64,000 nucleotides of DNA. Origin: Hevea brasiliensis (taxonomy: Eukaryota; Streptophyta; Magnoliopsida; Malpighiales; Euphorbiaceae). The notes below the pieces were generated by a model, which saw nothing but the letters and a program-made list of their open reading frames with translations, made no database searches and was not told where the DNA came from. The DNA lies in contig NC_079501.1 of NCBI RefSeq assembly GCF_030052815.1, positions 42,217,593-42,281,592 of the forward strand, written 5' to 3'. The stretch's first letter is position 1; the number at the start of each line of letters is the position of its first letter. A program made the position numbers and the translations under genes. This document shows positions 19,171-32,600 of this stretch, one piece after another.

Positions 19171-22100
19171 TGTAACACCCCTAAGTTCGGTAGTGCGTTC
19201 TGCTGCTCCGGTGACTAGTGTTGTCCGGACAGCTAGGATGCCAAGAACTGTACTTCAAAATGGGTGAGGAGACATAAAATAATGAAATACAAGAAAAGGA
19301 AATACAAGAAAAACAAAGGAAAAAATCATAGCAAAGAAATGTAACCAAGTTAAGCGAGCCGAAAAACCTAGCGATGGTGATCAGACGGAAGTCACGGCGT
19401 GGACCGTTGACTAGCCTCGGATCATGGGAACCTTGGAAAACATTTTTAGGACATAAATAGAACCTTATTGAAGTATAAATCTCATTAGCAAGATTAAAGA
19501 AAAATTAAATAATTAGTACAAAGAAAAGTGAGAAATCGAAAAACAGACAAAATACGGTTTTACCGAAAAATCGGGAATGCAACCCGAACAGGGGCATTAT
19601 GGTCATTTGACATCCCGAAGTATCTTTTGACCTAAATGTCCATTAAAAATAAATAGTATTACACTTAGAAAATGAAATGAAAAATTAATTTGATGGTACC
19701 TAAAATAAATAGTGGAAATAATGGGTTAAATGTGGATTAATTGAAAGTTAACTTATAATATGTTTTAATTTTAGTTAGTGGACCACTATAGGATTAATTT
19801 ATCATTGAAATATGGCTGATATGGTCCACTCACCATCTGAAATTCCATCTTCCTCAAAATTCTCTCAAATGGCCGAATTGAAGAATCCTTGAAATCTCCA
19901 TGAACGTTTTCTTTGAGCTTCATTTCCTCTCTCCATTTCAACTCCATTCTCTTAGGTTCTTTCATGAAAAATGGTCTACACACCACAAGGAAGATATTGA
20001 TACTAATTTTGAGAAGTTTGGTGAAGGTTTAGCAAGTTACAAATAAAGGTAAGTTTGCATTTTTGAGAAATCCTTTGTTAAAGTTTTTATGCATGTTATG
20101 GGTATTGGTTTGGTGAAGGAAAATTTTGAGTTTGAAGGGTTATTGTTGTTGCCATTTTGGACAGCCATGGGTCACGTTTTTTATGAGGTATTTGTGTATA
20201 TAATTGATGAGAAATAATGTTAATCATGGTGATTTAGTAACCTAGTGATTTAATGCATGTATATATGGTGAATGATGCACTTTGATGGGAATTGGCATAT
20301 GGTACGGCAATGTGATGTTGATGAATGAATTGTGGCAGCTTGTGGACACTTGAATAATGGTGTATATTGAAGGGAGTGTGGGCAGCATATTGACCTAGAA
20401 GGATTGATGATATGTATGTCAATTTACATTGTAAAGTGTATGTAAAGTTTGTAATGTTTAGGTGTGTTTGTAATGGTATTTAGAAATTGTAATTATGAAT
20501 GATATTTGGTGTGTTGAGGGTGATTGGAATCTGCCCAAAATAATGCTAATGTAATGTAGAAAATGCTTTTGGTAATGTGCCAAAACAGTTTGGTAGGGTA
20601 TGGAAGTAAACCTTGCAAGGTGAGTATGTGTTTGAAGTTGGGGTGTGAAATGCATATTGAGGGCAGTGTATATTTTAGCCTATAACCTTGAATGTGTAAC
20701 CTCAATTGGTATGAGACCAATTTGAGGTGAAACTAGGCACAAAATGTGCCAACTTCCATTGAGAAACCATGCCAAAATTCTGCTTGCAAGGTGACCTAAA
20801 AAAATGACCAATTCGGATTAGGTGCAATTAGGACCTGAAAAATGACCAATTGGGCAGCAGTGAGTGTTTAGGCCATAACTCACTCAAACCAGGTCCAATT
20901 GACCTGAAATTTTGACCAAGAATAGTTAAGACCCATACCTACAAGTCTTATGAAGACACCAAAGCCCAGAAATGAGCATAAGCAAGTCAAACAACTTGCA
21001 CAAGTTCGGGTCCAAAAACTGGCCGAACCAGAATTGACCAATTTGACCTAAAATTGACCTAAAATGGTACCACTTGACCAGCAATAGTGTAATGACCATA
21101 ACTTGGTCTACTTAACTCGGATTGACCTGAAATTTTGCACCGCGTGCAATAAGACCTAGATCTACAAATTTGTAGTTTCGACCGAGACCCGAAAACCGAG
21201 GGAACTAGATGGTCTGGTTAGGTCAAACCAGTGTCCCGTAATCCAGCAATTTGCATTAAAATGCACTAAGCAAGGAAATGACTTTGGTAAAACATACCAA
21301 ACCTAAAACCCTATCAAATGTGACATATTAACGACACTAAAACCTAATTTACCTAAAACGCAACGAGGGTCGGTATATTAGGTGATTAAGTGAATAATTG
21401 AGTTCATTGCTTTATTTACCAATCACCATCGATCGAGACAGTTTAAATAAGTACTTAAACTCTTCAAATTGTGTTTCTCGATTACCAAAGACTCGAGAAA
21501 GGAAGGAAACACCGAGTCGGATCGAGGGGCAGATCATCGAGGTTTGTGCACTGTGGCTATTTCTTTTGAATTTTTCAATTGAAATGAATTATGACTATTG
21601 TACATTATTATTTTAAATTGTGTTTGTGCACAATTAGTTTTCAATCGATTTTGTACTGAATAATATTTCATATGATAAATTGTATGTTATTGTTTTAAAT
21701 TGTATTTGTGCACAATATTTATTTCTTTTGAATTATTTTCAATTGAAATAAATTATGACTATTTGTATATTATCGTTTTAAATTGTGGAAATGTGTTTGA
21801 TGGACACTTATTGATTGAAAAACATTGTGAATGGTTTGAAACTGTGAAAAATTGTTTGAATGATATTGATGGATACTTATTGATTGAAAAGCACTGTAAA
21901 TGGTTTTTGTGAAAATTGAAGTGAATTACGAATTGTGTTGCCATTTTGTGAATGAAATTATAACTTTGGAAATTTATTGGATTCTTACGAATCATTTGAA
22001 TAAAATGTTTGGAATTGTTTTGACTCACAATTGGCATGACACTGATACTATGTTCCTCCTCCATTAATGGGGTGAGTGTGATGATTCCTCCCTCTTTGAC

Positions 22101-23186
22101 TTATCAGTCTGGGGTGAGTATGATTATGTTCCTCCCTCTTTGACTTTCCAGTCTGAGGTGAGTATGGATGAGTACTCATTAGATAGCTAGCTTCCTCCCT
22201 CATTGATTTCGATTATTGGGGTGAGCATGTCTTGTCGTGGTGTACAACACGGCATATATGGAAAAAAATTGTGTCATGGCCTAAATTGTGTTATAGATTG
22301 GCAACACTGTATTCTTCAGTTATTTGATCGAATTGTGTTATTATGTATTGTGAGATTGTGAAATTGATTTAAACTCTTATTGACATATCTGTCTATTGAA
22401 TTCAACCATGATCGACTTATTGAAAATTATTGTGATATTAACAAATGGAGTTTAAATTCTTGTTGACATTTATTGTCTTGAATTTAACTATGGTTTTAAG
22501 TATCCACTATTGATATGATTTATGAATTGTGATTTAAAATTTGTATTTGGTAAATGTTGTGCACCATCGAGACATTGTCTCGTGATAGCTTTATTCTTGT
22601 CGCAGTAGAGAGACAGAGCAGCTGAGGCCGCTAGTATCGTCGTGAGAGATTTTTGGGTATAGTGAGTATACCACATGTGGCATTTGTCTTGTAATGTATA
22701 TTCACTGTATGTATATTTTGTTCTTGGTTTTGGCGATTGTAAATTTAAGTTATCTGATAAAGTTGTAAAATAATTATGAGTTATTTGGCTTGTAAAAATT
22801 GTGTTATATCTTTGTATCTTAGTCTTTGAAAATCACTGGATTTGACTTGAGAAATGTGTTGTGTTGATAAAAATGTTGGAGTTGAGATTTGAAAATATAT
22901 TGAAGTGTTTTTTACTGGTTTTCAAGAAGCTGCTTTGTCCAAAATACAAATGGCACCTTGCCAAAATTTTTGCAGATATTCCAAATAAATCAAATGAGTT
23001 AGTTGTTTCACTTGATTCACCAAAGTCTTTCACACTGTAAATAGTGCTCACCACTTGTAAAAGAAGTAAGAAAAGTTTTAAAATCCCTTGTAGTGTATTT
23101 AATGGATTATCGATGAAGCGGAGTTGGTAATTCATTAGGTATACTACGGGATCATGTTATGCCTTCTGAGAGGGTAGGGTGTGACA
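19171..23186 (+). repeat. N2 5' LTR (4016 bp)
   Basis: TGTAACACCCCTAAG to GTGTGACA. Splice-donor-like GGTAAGT with GT at 20049-20050; three modules near 20704-20780, 20870-20960 and 21090-21190; hairpin 1 at 22568-22582 (CGAGAC/GTCTCG). It is about 150 bp longer than the N1 LTRs because of an S2-like segment at about 21630-21720 with duplicated flanks. No gene is seen. Confidence 0.93.
22065..22220 (+). repeat. Tandem ~58-bp repeat inside the N2 LTR
   Basis: Three imperfect copies of a unit containing TTCCTCCCTCTTTGACTT followed by GGTGAGTATG. The same array occurs in the N2 3' LTR (about 28495-28650) and, inverted, in the N1 LTRs (about 13280-13435 and 30090-30245). It lies upstream of hairpin 1. 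Confidence 0.75.
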
Positions 23187-23194
23187 TGTTTTAG

Positions 23195-23205
23195 TGGTAT
23201 CGAGC
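23195..23205 (+). promoter_or_regulatory. N2 primer binding site, one base short
   Basis: TGGTATCGAGC lacks one A compared with TGGTATCAGAGC in N1 and Gypsy-A. A real deletion would weaken priming. The loss is at a CAG and fits the CAG/CTG discordance seen across N2, so it may be a consensus error. Confidence 0.75.
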
Positions 23206-23376
23206 AAAGTTTTTAAATTTTGTTTTCACTGTCATTTGAATATTCTTTCTTCACAACAAGCTAACCGTCAATATCATTGTTTGATACATACAGTACATTA
23301 CATTATAAATATGCACTAACGGGAGGAAATCTCCTTGTGTTATTGGTTTAGGAGATCTAAAATCCTCGCATTGACT

Positions 23377-24610
23377 ATGGAAGAGGGTGATCGTTGATCG
23401 ATCAATCTATTGAGGTGAGGTGCAAGGGGATGCCCCAGCCCTACATAATGTCAGTGGTTCAAGAGGCCCACCTGCGATATCGCGATTCTGCTCGATTCGC
23501 TCGTGACGGCAGCGCAATGTTCCAACAAATGGATGGTAATGTGCCTACTCAAGTCCCAATACGGACACCGGTGGTACAACCACGATCTTACGCTAGACAA
23601 TATGACAAATTGATGAAGTATGGGGCTCTGAGTTCAAGGGACGATAGATCCTCTAGAGGCGAGAACAATGGTTAGAGAGGATGGATAGGGTATTCAAGAA
23701 AGCGCATTGCCAGAGGAGCTTAGATTTGAGTACTCGTATCTTTGCTACAAAGGATGCTTATGGTAGTGGAAAACCATCCCCACGATCTGATAGAACTGCA
23801 GTGCTAACATGGAATGACTTCCTCGAGAATTCAGGCAAAAATATGTCCACGATGCTTATGTAGACCGGAGTGCAAGAATTCCTAAGTCCAAGCAGCGGAT
23901 CGGTGGTGAGTATGAAAGGAATTCTCCCGCTAAGCCATTATGCGATAAGTCTACTTTCTACCAAAGAGGAGAGATGTAAGAGGTTTGAAACCGGCTTGAA
24001 GCCTAGTATCAGATTACAAGTGGTCGGATTCAAACATAACAACTTCTACGAACTTATTTCTCAAGCACTAGAATTAGAAAGAATTGAATCAAGCGGCTCT
24101 TGAGAAAAGAAATCGGAGAAGAAGCGAGAAAAAGAGGAAAGTCAGTGAGCAGTTCTAGTGGTCCCTCTTGGAAGAGGAAAAACTTTGGGGATCTGACGGA
24201 GATAGTAAGAAGTCCAGGTAGAGATAGATCTTTTGGACAGAAACCACCTCGATCCGATCACCAACTCAACGAAACCCGTAAATCTGCTGTCGGATCGACT
24301 TTGTGAAACTTGTGATAAACCACATAGTGGGGTATGTTATAGAGCCGTAGGAGCATGCTTTAATTGTGGAGAGACGGTCATTTTGCTAAGGATTGTGTAA
24401 ATCCAGTCGTTCTGGATCATTTACTACACCAAAGGGATCAACCCAAGTTTCTACCCCAAAGAGTTCACCATCGGTTAGTAGAGGCAAAGGTAGAGGTAGG
24501 GGTAGTACACCTAGAAGTCGACTCATGTGAATCAGCCAAAGCAGGTGATGCTTCAACGAGTATACGCTATCTGACGAGAAAAGAAGTGAGACTTTTGACA
24601 TCATTCTGGT
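23377..24610 (+). pseudogene. gag: N2 gag, apparent frameshifts
   Basis: The ATG at 23377 (MEEGD) matches the N1 gag start. Recognisable pieces follow in changing frames: FQQMDGNVPTQVP (about 23520), ERCKRFETGLKPSIRLQVV (about 23970) with ISQALELERIE, and zinc-knuckle remains near 24305-24400 (HSGVCYRAVGACFNCGE). Several frame breaks coincide with places where N1 has CAG or CTG and N2 has CG, CGA or TG, so the true gene may be less damaged than it looks. No pol follows. Confidence 0.75.
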
Positions 24611-25616
24611 ACTTTCTCAATTAGCAACCGAGATATATATATGTATTGTTTGACCTGGAATTTTCATATTTTTACATTAGTATTAGAACTATATGTTCTG
24701 TTGTTATTCGTTCTGAGAGGAATAAATTTTGACGCATTAGTGATTAGCCCTTAAGATAAGGATTGTGATAATAAGTGAAATTAGTTTTGAAAGAGTTTAT
24801 CGTGAAAAGTATTTTCTAACACACCATAAATTATAAAGCTAATTAGTGAGCCTACTTAATGTAAGGCAAGAGGGCGTAAAAGTAAGATGCATAATGGAAT
24901 TGCTCTTGATAAGGGCAAGGAGGTTCTTGTTAGAAATTGCTAATGGATATTGTAATCGAATAAGATTCGAATATCGGTGAATTCAAAAAGAATAAAAGAT
25001 AACAAAGTTTGATCTATTGGGATGTATCGTAGTAACTATGCAATGTTCTTGATGTTTATCTTGTAGTGCAGATTACTGATGCTAACTTGAGATTATTGTG
25101 TAGAGCTACGTACTAACCGATAGTACACCTAGATGAGAATAGTTGCCAACGGCATACTGTTTTGGCATAGTTATGCCGGGACAATTTAATTGTTAGAAAT
25201 AAGTTTGAAAATCCTACTTAGGATCTAAAACTCAAAAGTTAAAATATCGAAGGTTATAGTTCGATTACAAAAGGAAGTAAGTTATAGAACATTGTGAGAT
25301 AAAAGAGTTATGGAAGTAGAGACTTGAGCAGTTGATTCATATGTAACAAAGAAATATTCGAATGTGAGGAATACTATGGACTAGAATGGTCGGAGGACCA
25401 ATACGATGAATGATTCTAATATGACCTCAAGGGTCATTCAAGAAGAACGTGGTGAAATATTAGACAACATACTAGTAAGAGGAGATTGGGGTTATCCAAG
25501 CAAATTAAACATTGTATTAGATTGTTAAAAGTCTTACGACCATATAGAAAGGAGAAAATAAACGTATGACTAGTGTAAGATGATTCTTTGGGTAAAATTT
25601 CGTGGACGAAATTTAT
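24611..25616 (+). other. N2 non-coding internal segment
   Basis: About 1 kb with no supported gene. It is the inverted counterpart of 16177-17180 in N1 and is well conserved between the two, including its junction with the polypurine tract, which shows it is part of the mobile unit. Confidence 0.75.
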
Positions 25617-25629
25617 TTAAGGGGAGAAT
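25617..25629 (+). promoter_or_regulatory. N2 polypurine tract
   Basis: TTAAGGGGAGAAT directly before the 3' LTR, preceded by AAATTTCG and CGAAATTT as an inverted pair. Confidence 0.88.
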
Positions 25630-28600
25630 TGTAACACCCTAAGTTCGGTAGTGCGTTCTGCTCCGGTGACTAGTGTTGTCGGACAGCTAGGATGCAAGAA
25701 CCGTACTTCAAAATGGGTGAGAGACATAAAATAATGAAATACAAGAAAAGGAAATACAAGAAAAACAAAGGAAAAAATCATAGCAAAGAAATGTAACCAA
25801 GTTAAGCGGTAGAAAAACCTAGCGATGGGTGGCCTTAGGAAGTCACGGCGTGGGACGTTGACTAGCCTCGATGCGGGAACCTTGGAAAACATTTTTAGGA
25901 CATAACTGGAACCTTATTGAATTATAAATCTCATTAGCAAGATTAAAGAAAAATTAAATAAGTAGTACAAACAAAAGTCAGAAATCGAAAAACAGACAAA
26001 ATACGGTTTCTGAAAAATCAGAATGCAACGAGCAGGGCATTATGGTCATTTGACATCCCGAAGTATCTTTTGACCTAAATGTCCATTAAAAATAAATAGT
26101 ATTACACTTAGAAAATGAAATGAAAAATTAATTTGATGGTACCTAAAATAAATAGTGGAAATAATGGGTTAAATGTGGATTAATTGAAAGTTAACTTATA
26201 ATATGTTTTAATTTTAGTTAGTGGACCACTATAGGATTAATTTATCATTGAAATATGGCTGATATGGTCCACTCACCATCTGAAATTCAATCTTCCTCAA
26301 AATTCTCTCAAATGGCAGAATTGAAGAATCCTTGAAATCTCCATGAGCGTTTTCTTTGAGCTTCATTTCCTCTCTCCATTTCAACTCCATTCTCTTAGGT
26401 TCTTTCATGAAAAATGGTCTACACACCACAAGGAAGATATTGATACTAATTTTGAGAAGTTTGGTGAAGGTTTAGCAAGTTACAAATAAAGGTAAGTTTG
26501 CATTTTTGAGAAATCCTTTGTTAAAGTTTTTATGCATGTTATGGGTATTGGTTTGGTGAAGGAAAATTTTGAGTTTGAAGGGTTATTGTTGTTGCCATTT
26601 TGGACAGCCATGGGTCACGTTTTTTATGAGGTATTTGTGTATATAATTGATGAGAAATAATGTTAATCATGGTGATTTAGTAACCTAGTGATTTAATGCA
26701 TGTATATATGGTGAATGATGCACTTTGATGGGAATTGGCATATGGTACGGCAATGTGATGTTGATGAATGAATTGTGGCAGCTTGTGGACACTTGAATAA
26801 TGGTGTATATTGAAGGGAGTGTGGGCAGCATATTGACCTAGAAGGATTGATGATATGTATGTCAATTTACATTGTAAAGTGTATGTAAAGTTTGTAATGT
26901 TTAGGTGTGTTTGTAATGGTATTTAGAAATTGTAATTGTGAATGATATTTGGTGTGTTGAGGGTGATTGGAATCTGCCCAAAATAATGCTAATGTAATGT
27001 AGAAAATGCTTTTGGTAATGTGCCAAAACAGTTTGGTAGGGTATGGAAGTAAACCTTGCAAGGTGAGTATGTGTTTGAAGTTGGGGTGTGAAATGCATAT
27101 TGAGGGCAGTGTATATTTTAGCCTATAACCTTGAATGTGTAACCTCAATTGGTATGAGACCAATTTGAGGTGAAACTAGGCACAAAATGTGCCAACTTCC
27201 ATTGAGAAACCATGCCAAAATTCTGCTTGCAAGGTGACCTAAAAAAATGACCAATTCGGATTAGGTGCAATTAGGACCTGAAAAATGACCAATTGGGCAG
27301 CAGTGAGTGTTTAGGCCATAACTCACTCAAACCAGGTCCAATTGACCTGAAATTTTGACCAAGAATAGTTAAGACCCATACCTACAAGTCTTATGAAGAC
27401 ACCAAAGCCCAGAAATGAGCATAAGCAAGTCAAACAACTTGCACAAGTTCGGGTCCAAAAACTGGCCGAACCAGAATTGACCAATTTGACCTAAAATTGA
27501 CCTAAAATGGTACCACTTGACCAGCAATAGTGTAATGACCATAACTTGGTCTACTTAACTCGGATTGACCTGAAATTTTGCACCGCGTGCAATAAGACCT
27601 AGATCTACAAATTTGTAGTTTCGACCGAGACCAAAACCGAGGAACTAGATCGTCGGTTAGGTCAAACGATTGTCGGAATCGACAATTTGCATTAAAATGC
27701 ACTAAGCAAGGAAATGACTGTGGTAAACCATACCAAACCTAACACCCTATCCCCTGTGCCATATTAACGCCACTAAACCCTAATTTACCTAAAAGCATAG
27801 CGAGGGTCGGTATATTAGGTGATTAAGTGAATAATTGAGTTGATGCATTATTTACCAAACACCATCGATAGAGCAGTTTAAATTAGTCTTGAAACACTTC
27901 AAATTGTGTTTCTCGATTACCAAAGACTCGGGAAAAGGAAGGAAACACGAGTCGGATCGAGAGGGCGATCATCGAGAGGTTTGTGTACTGTGGCTATTTC
28001 TTTTGAATTTTTCAATTGAAATGAATTATGACTATTGTACATTATTATTTTAAATTGTGTTTGTGCACAATTAGTTTTCAACTGATTTTGTTCTGAATAA
28101 TATTTCATATGATAAATTGTATGTTATTGTTTTAAATTGTATTTGTGCACAATATTTATTTCTTTTGAATTATTTTCAATTGAAATAAATTATGACTATT
28201 TGTATATTATCGTTTTAAATTGTGGAAATGTGTTTGATGGACACTTATTGATTGAAAAACATTGTGAATGGTTTGAAACTGTGAAAAATTGTTTGAATGA
28301 TATTGATGGATACTTATTGATTGAAAAGCACTGTAAATGGTTTTTGTGAAAATTGAAGTGAATTACGAATTGTGTTGCCATTTTGTGAATGAAATTATAA
28401 CTTTGGAAATTTATTGGATTCTTACGAATCATTTGAATAAAATGTTTGGAATTGTTTTGACTCACAATTGGCATGACACTGATACTATGTTCCTCCTCCA
28501 TTAATGGGGTGAGTGTGATGATTCCTCCCTCTTTGACTTATCGATGCAGGGTGAGTATGATTATGTTCCTCCCTCTTTGACTTTCGATCGAGGTGAGTAT

Positions 28601-29628
28601 GGATGAGTACTCATTAGATAGCTAGCTTCCTCCCTCATTGATTTCGATTATTGGGGTGAGCATGTCTTGTCGTGGTGTACAACACGGCATATATGGAAAA
28701 AAATTGTGTCATGGCCTAAATTGTGTTATAGATTGGCAACACTGTATTCTTCAGTTATTTGATCGAATTGTGTTATTATGTATTGTGAGATTGTGAAATT
28801 GATTTAAACTCTTATTGACATATCATCTATTGAATTCAACCATGATCGACTTATTGAAAATTATTGTGATATTAACAAATGGAGTTTAAATTCTTGTTGA
28901 CATTTATTGTCTTGAATTTAACTATGGTTTTAAGTATCCACTATTGATATGATTTATGAATTGTGATTTAAAATTTGTATTTGGTAAATGTTGTGCACTG
29001 TGAGACATTGTCTCGTGATAGCTTTATTCTTTGTCGCGGTAGAGAGCAGACAGGCGTGGCTAGGCCGCTAGTATCGTCGTGAGAGATTTTTGGGTATAGT
29101 GAGTATACCACATGTGGCATTTTTATCTTGTAATGTATATTCACTTTGTATGTATATTTTGTTCTTGGTTTTGGCGATTGTAAATTTAAGTTTATCTGAT
29201 AAAGTTGTAAAATAATTATGAGTTATTTGGCTTGTAAAAATTGTGTTATATCTTTGTATCTTAGTCTTTGAAAATCACGTGGATTTGACTTGAGAAATGT
29301 GTTGTGTTGATAAAAATGTTGGAGTTGAGATTTGAAAATATATTGAAGTGTTTTTACTGAGTTTTACAAGAACTGTTTTGTCCAAAATACAAATGGCACC
29401 TTGCCAAAATTTTTGCAGATATTCCAAATAAATCAAATGAGTTAGTTGTTTCACTTGATTCACAAAGTCTTTCACACCTGTAAATAGTGCTCACCACTGT
29501 AAAAGAAGTAAGAAAAGTTTTTAAAATCCCTTGTAGTGTATTTAATGGATTATCAGTAGACGGAGTTGGTAATTCATTAGGTATACTACGGGATCATGTT
29601 ATGCCTTACAGAGGGGTAGGGTGTGACA
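25630..29628 (+). repeat. N2 3' LTR (3999 bp)
   Basis: TGTAACACCCTAAG to GTGTGACA, near-identical to the N2 5' LTR. Splice-donor-like GT at 26492-26493. Hairpin 1 (29001-29015) has one end base changed to T. Differences from the 5' LTR gather in GC-rich sites, for example near 25825, 26020 and 27640. Confidence 0.93.
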
Positions 29629-29633
29629 GTATA

Positions 29634-32600
29634 CTCACTATACCCAAAAATCTCTCGCTGGCGATACTAGCGACCTAACTGCTTTGCCTGTCTGTCTCTC
29701 TACTGCGGCAATAATAAAGCTATCACGAGACAATGTCTCAGTTGTGCACAACATTATCCAAATACAAATTTTAAATCACAATTCATAAATCATATCAATA
29801 GTGGATACTTAAAACCATAGTTAAATTCAAGACAATAAATGTCAACAAGAATTTAAACTCCATTTGTTAATATCACAATAATTTTCAATAAGTCAGATCA
29901 TGATTGAATTCAATAGACAGTATATGTCAATAAGAGTTTAAATCAATTTCACAATCTCACAATACATAATAACACAATTCGATCAAATAACTGAAGAATA
30001 CAGTGTTGCCAATCTATAACACAATTTAGGCCATGACACAATTTTTTCCATATATGCCGTGTTGTACACCACGACAAGACATGCTCACCCCAATAATCGA
30101 AATCAATGAGGAGGAAGCTAGCTATATAATGAGAACTCATCCATACTCACCTCGGTGGGAAGTCAAAGAGGAGGAACTTAATCATACTCACCCCGGACTA
30201 ATAAGTCAAAGAGGGAGGAATAATCACACTCACCCCATTAATGGAGGAGGAACATATTATCGATGTCATGCCAATTGTGAGTCAAAACAATTCCAAACAT
30301 TTTATTCAAATGATCCGTAAGAATCCAATAAATTTCCAAAGTTATAATTTCATTCACAAAATGGCAACACAATTCGTAATTCACTTCAATTTCCACAAAA
30401 CCATTTACGTGCTTTTCAATCAATAAGTATCCATCAAATACCATTCAAACAATTTTTCCACGATTTCAAACCATTCACAATGTTTTTCAATCAATAAGTG
30501 TCCACCAAACACATTTCCACAATTTAAAACAATGATATGCAAATAGTCAATATTTATTTCCATTGAAAATAATTCAAAAGAAAGCAGTTGTTGTGCACAA
30601 ACCTCGATGATTGTCCCCACGATCTGGACTCGGTGTTTCCTTCCCTTTTCACGAGTCTTTGGTAACGAGAAACACAATTTGAAGTGTTTGATTACTAATT
30701 TAAAGCTGTCTCTATCGATGGTGTTTGGTAAATAATGCATGAACTCAATTATTCACTTAATCACCTAATATACCGACCCTCGTTGCGTTTTAGGTAAATT
30801 AGGTTTTAGTGTCGTTAATATGTCACATTTGATAGGGTTTTAGGTTTGGTATGTTTTACCAAAGTCATTTCCTTGCTTAGTGCATTTTAATGCAAATTGC
30901 TGGATTCCGGAACACTGGTTTGACCTAACCGGACGATCTAGTTTCCTCGGTTTTCGGGTCTCGGTCAAAACTACAAACTTGTAGATCTAGGTCTTATTGC
31001 ACGCGGTGCAAAATTTCAGGTCAATCCGAGTTAAGTAGACCAAGTTATGGTCATTACACTATTGCTGGTCAAGTGGTACCATTTTAGGTCAATTTTATGT
31101 CAAATTGGTCAATTCTGGTTCGGCCAGTTTTTGGACCCGAACTTGTGCAAGTTGTTTGACTTGCTTATGGTCATTTCTGGGCTTTGGTGTCTTCATAAGA
31201 CTTGTAGGTATGGGTCTTAACTATTCTTGGTCAAAATTTCAGGTCAATTGGACCTGGTTTGAGTGAGTTATGGCCTAAACACTCACTGCTGCCCAATTGG
31301 TCATTTTCAGGTCCTAATTGCACCTAATCCCGAATTGGTCATTTTTAGGTCACCTTGCAAGCAGAATTTTGGCATGGTTTCTCAATGAAAGTTGGCACAT
31401 TTTGTGCCTAGTTTCACCTCAAATTAGTCTCATACCAGTTGAGGTTACACATTCAAGGTTATAGGCTAAAATATACACTGCCCTCAATATGCAATTCACA
31501 TCCCAACTTCAAACACACACTTACCTTTGCAAGGTTTACTTCCATACCCTACCAAACTGTTTTGGCACATTACCAACAACATTTTCTACATTACATAAGC
31601 ATTATTTTGGGCAGATTCCAATCACCCTCAACACACCAAATATCATTCACAATTACAATTTCTAAGTACCATTACAAACACACCTAAACATTACAAACTT
31701 TACATACACTTTACAATGTAAATTGACATACATATCATCAATCCTTCTAGGTCAATATGCTGCCCACACTCCCTTCAATATACACCATTATTCAAGTGTC
31801 CACAAGCTGCCACAATTCATTCATCAACATCACATTGCCGTACCATATGCCAATTCCCATCAAAGTGCATCATTCACCATATATACATGCATTAAATCAC
31901 TAGGTTACTAAATCACCATGATTAACATTATTTCTCATCAATTATATACACAAATACCTCATCAAAAACGTGACCCATGGCTGTCCAAAATGGCAACAAC
32001 AATAACCCTTCAAACTCAAAATTTTCCTTCACCAAACCAATACCCATAACATGCATAAAAACTTTAACAAAGGATTTCTCAAAACTGCAAACTTACCTTT
32101 ATTTGTAACTTGCTAAACCTTCACCAAACTTCTCAAAATTAGTATCAATATCTTCCTTGTGGTGTGTAGACCATTTTTCATGAAAGAACCTAAGAGAATG
32201 GAGTTGAAATGGAGAGAGGAAATGAAGCTCAAAGAAAACGTCAATGGAGTTTCAAGGTTTCTTCAATTCGGCCATTTGAGAGAATTTTGAGGAAGATGGA
32301 ATTTCAGATGGTGAGTGGACCATATCAGCCATATTTCAATGATGAATTAATCCTATAGTGGTCCACTAACTAAAATTAAAACATATTATAAGTTAACTTT
32401 CAATTAATCCACATTTAACCCATTATTTCCACTATTTATTTTAGGTACCATCAAATTAATTTTTCATTTCATTTTCTAAGTGTAATACTATTTATTTTTA
32501 ATGGACATTTAGGTCAAAAGACAATTCGGGATGTCAAATGACCATAATGCCCCTGTTCGTGGCTTTCCGATTTTTTGGTAACACCGTATTTTATGCATTT

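Larger units (their letters stand above)
19171..29628 (+). mobile_element. N2: youngest gag-only gypsy element, nested in the N1 LTR
   Basis: A complete 10,458-bp plus-strand element with perfect GTATA target-site duplications (19166-19170 and 29629-29633). LTRs are 4016 and 3999 bp and almost identical over long stretches, so it inserted recently. Internal region (23187-25629) holds a primer site, gag and non-coding sequence only, as in N1. It lies head-to-head with its own family member, so transcripts across the region could pair. Local differences between copies cluster at CAG, CTG and CCGG sites. Confidence 0.94.

Noticed and set aside
21759..22064. A 101-codon antisense frame (MEEEHSISVMPIVSQNN...), also at 28196-28501 and in part at 13427 and 30241
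   Set aside because: It falls in the repeat array and AT-rich part of the N1/N2 LTRs and is broken in half of the copies.
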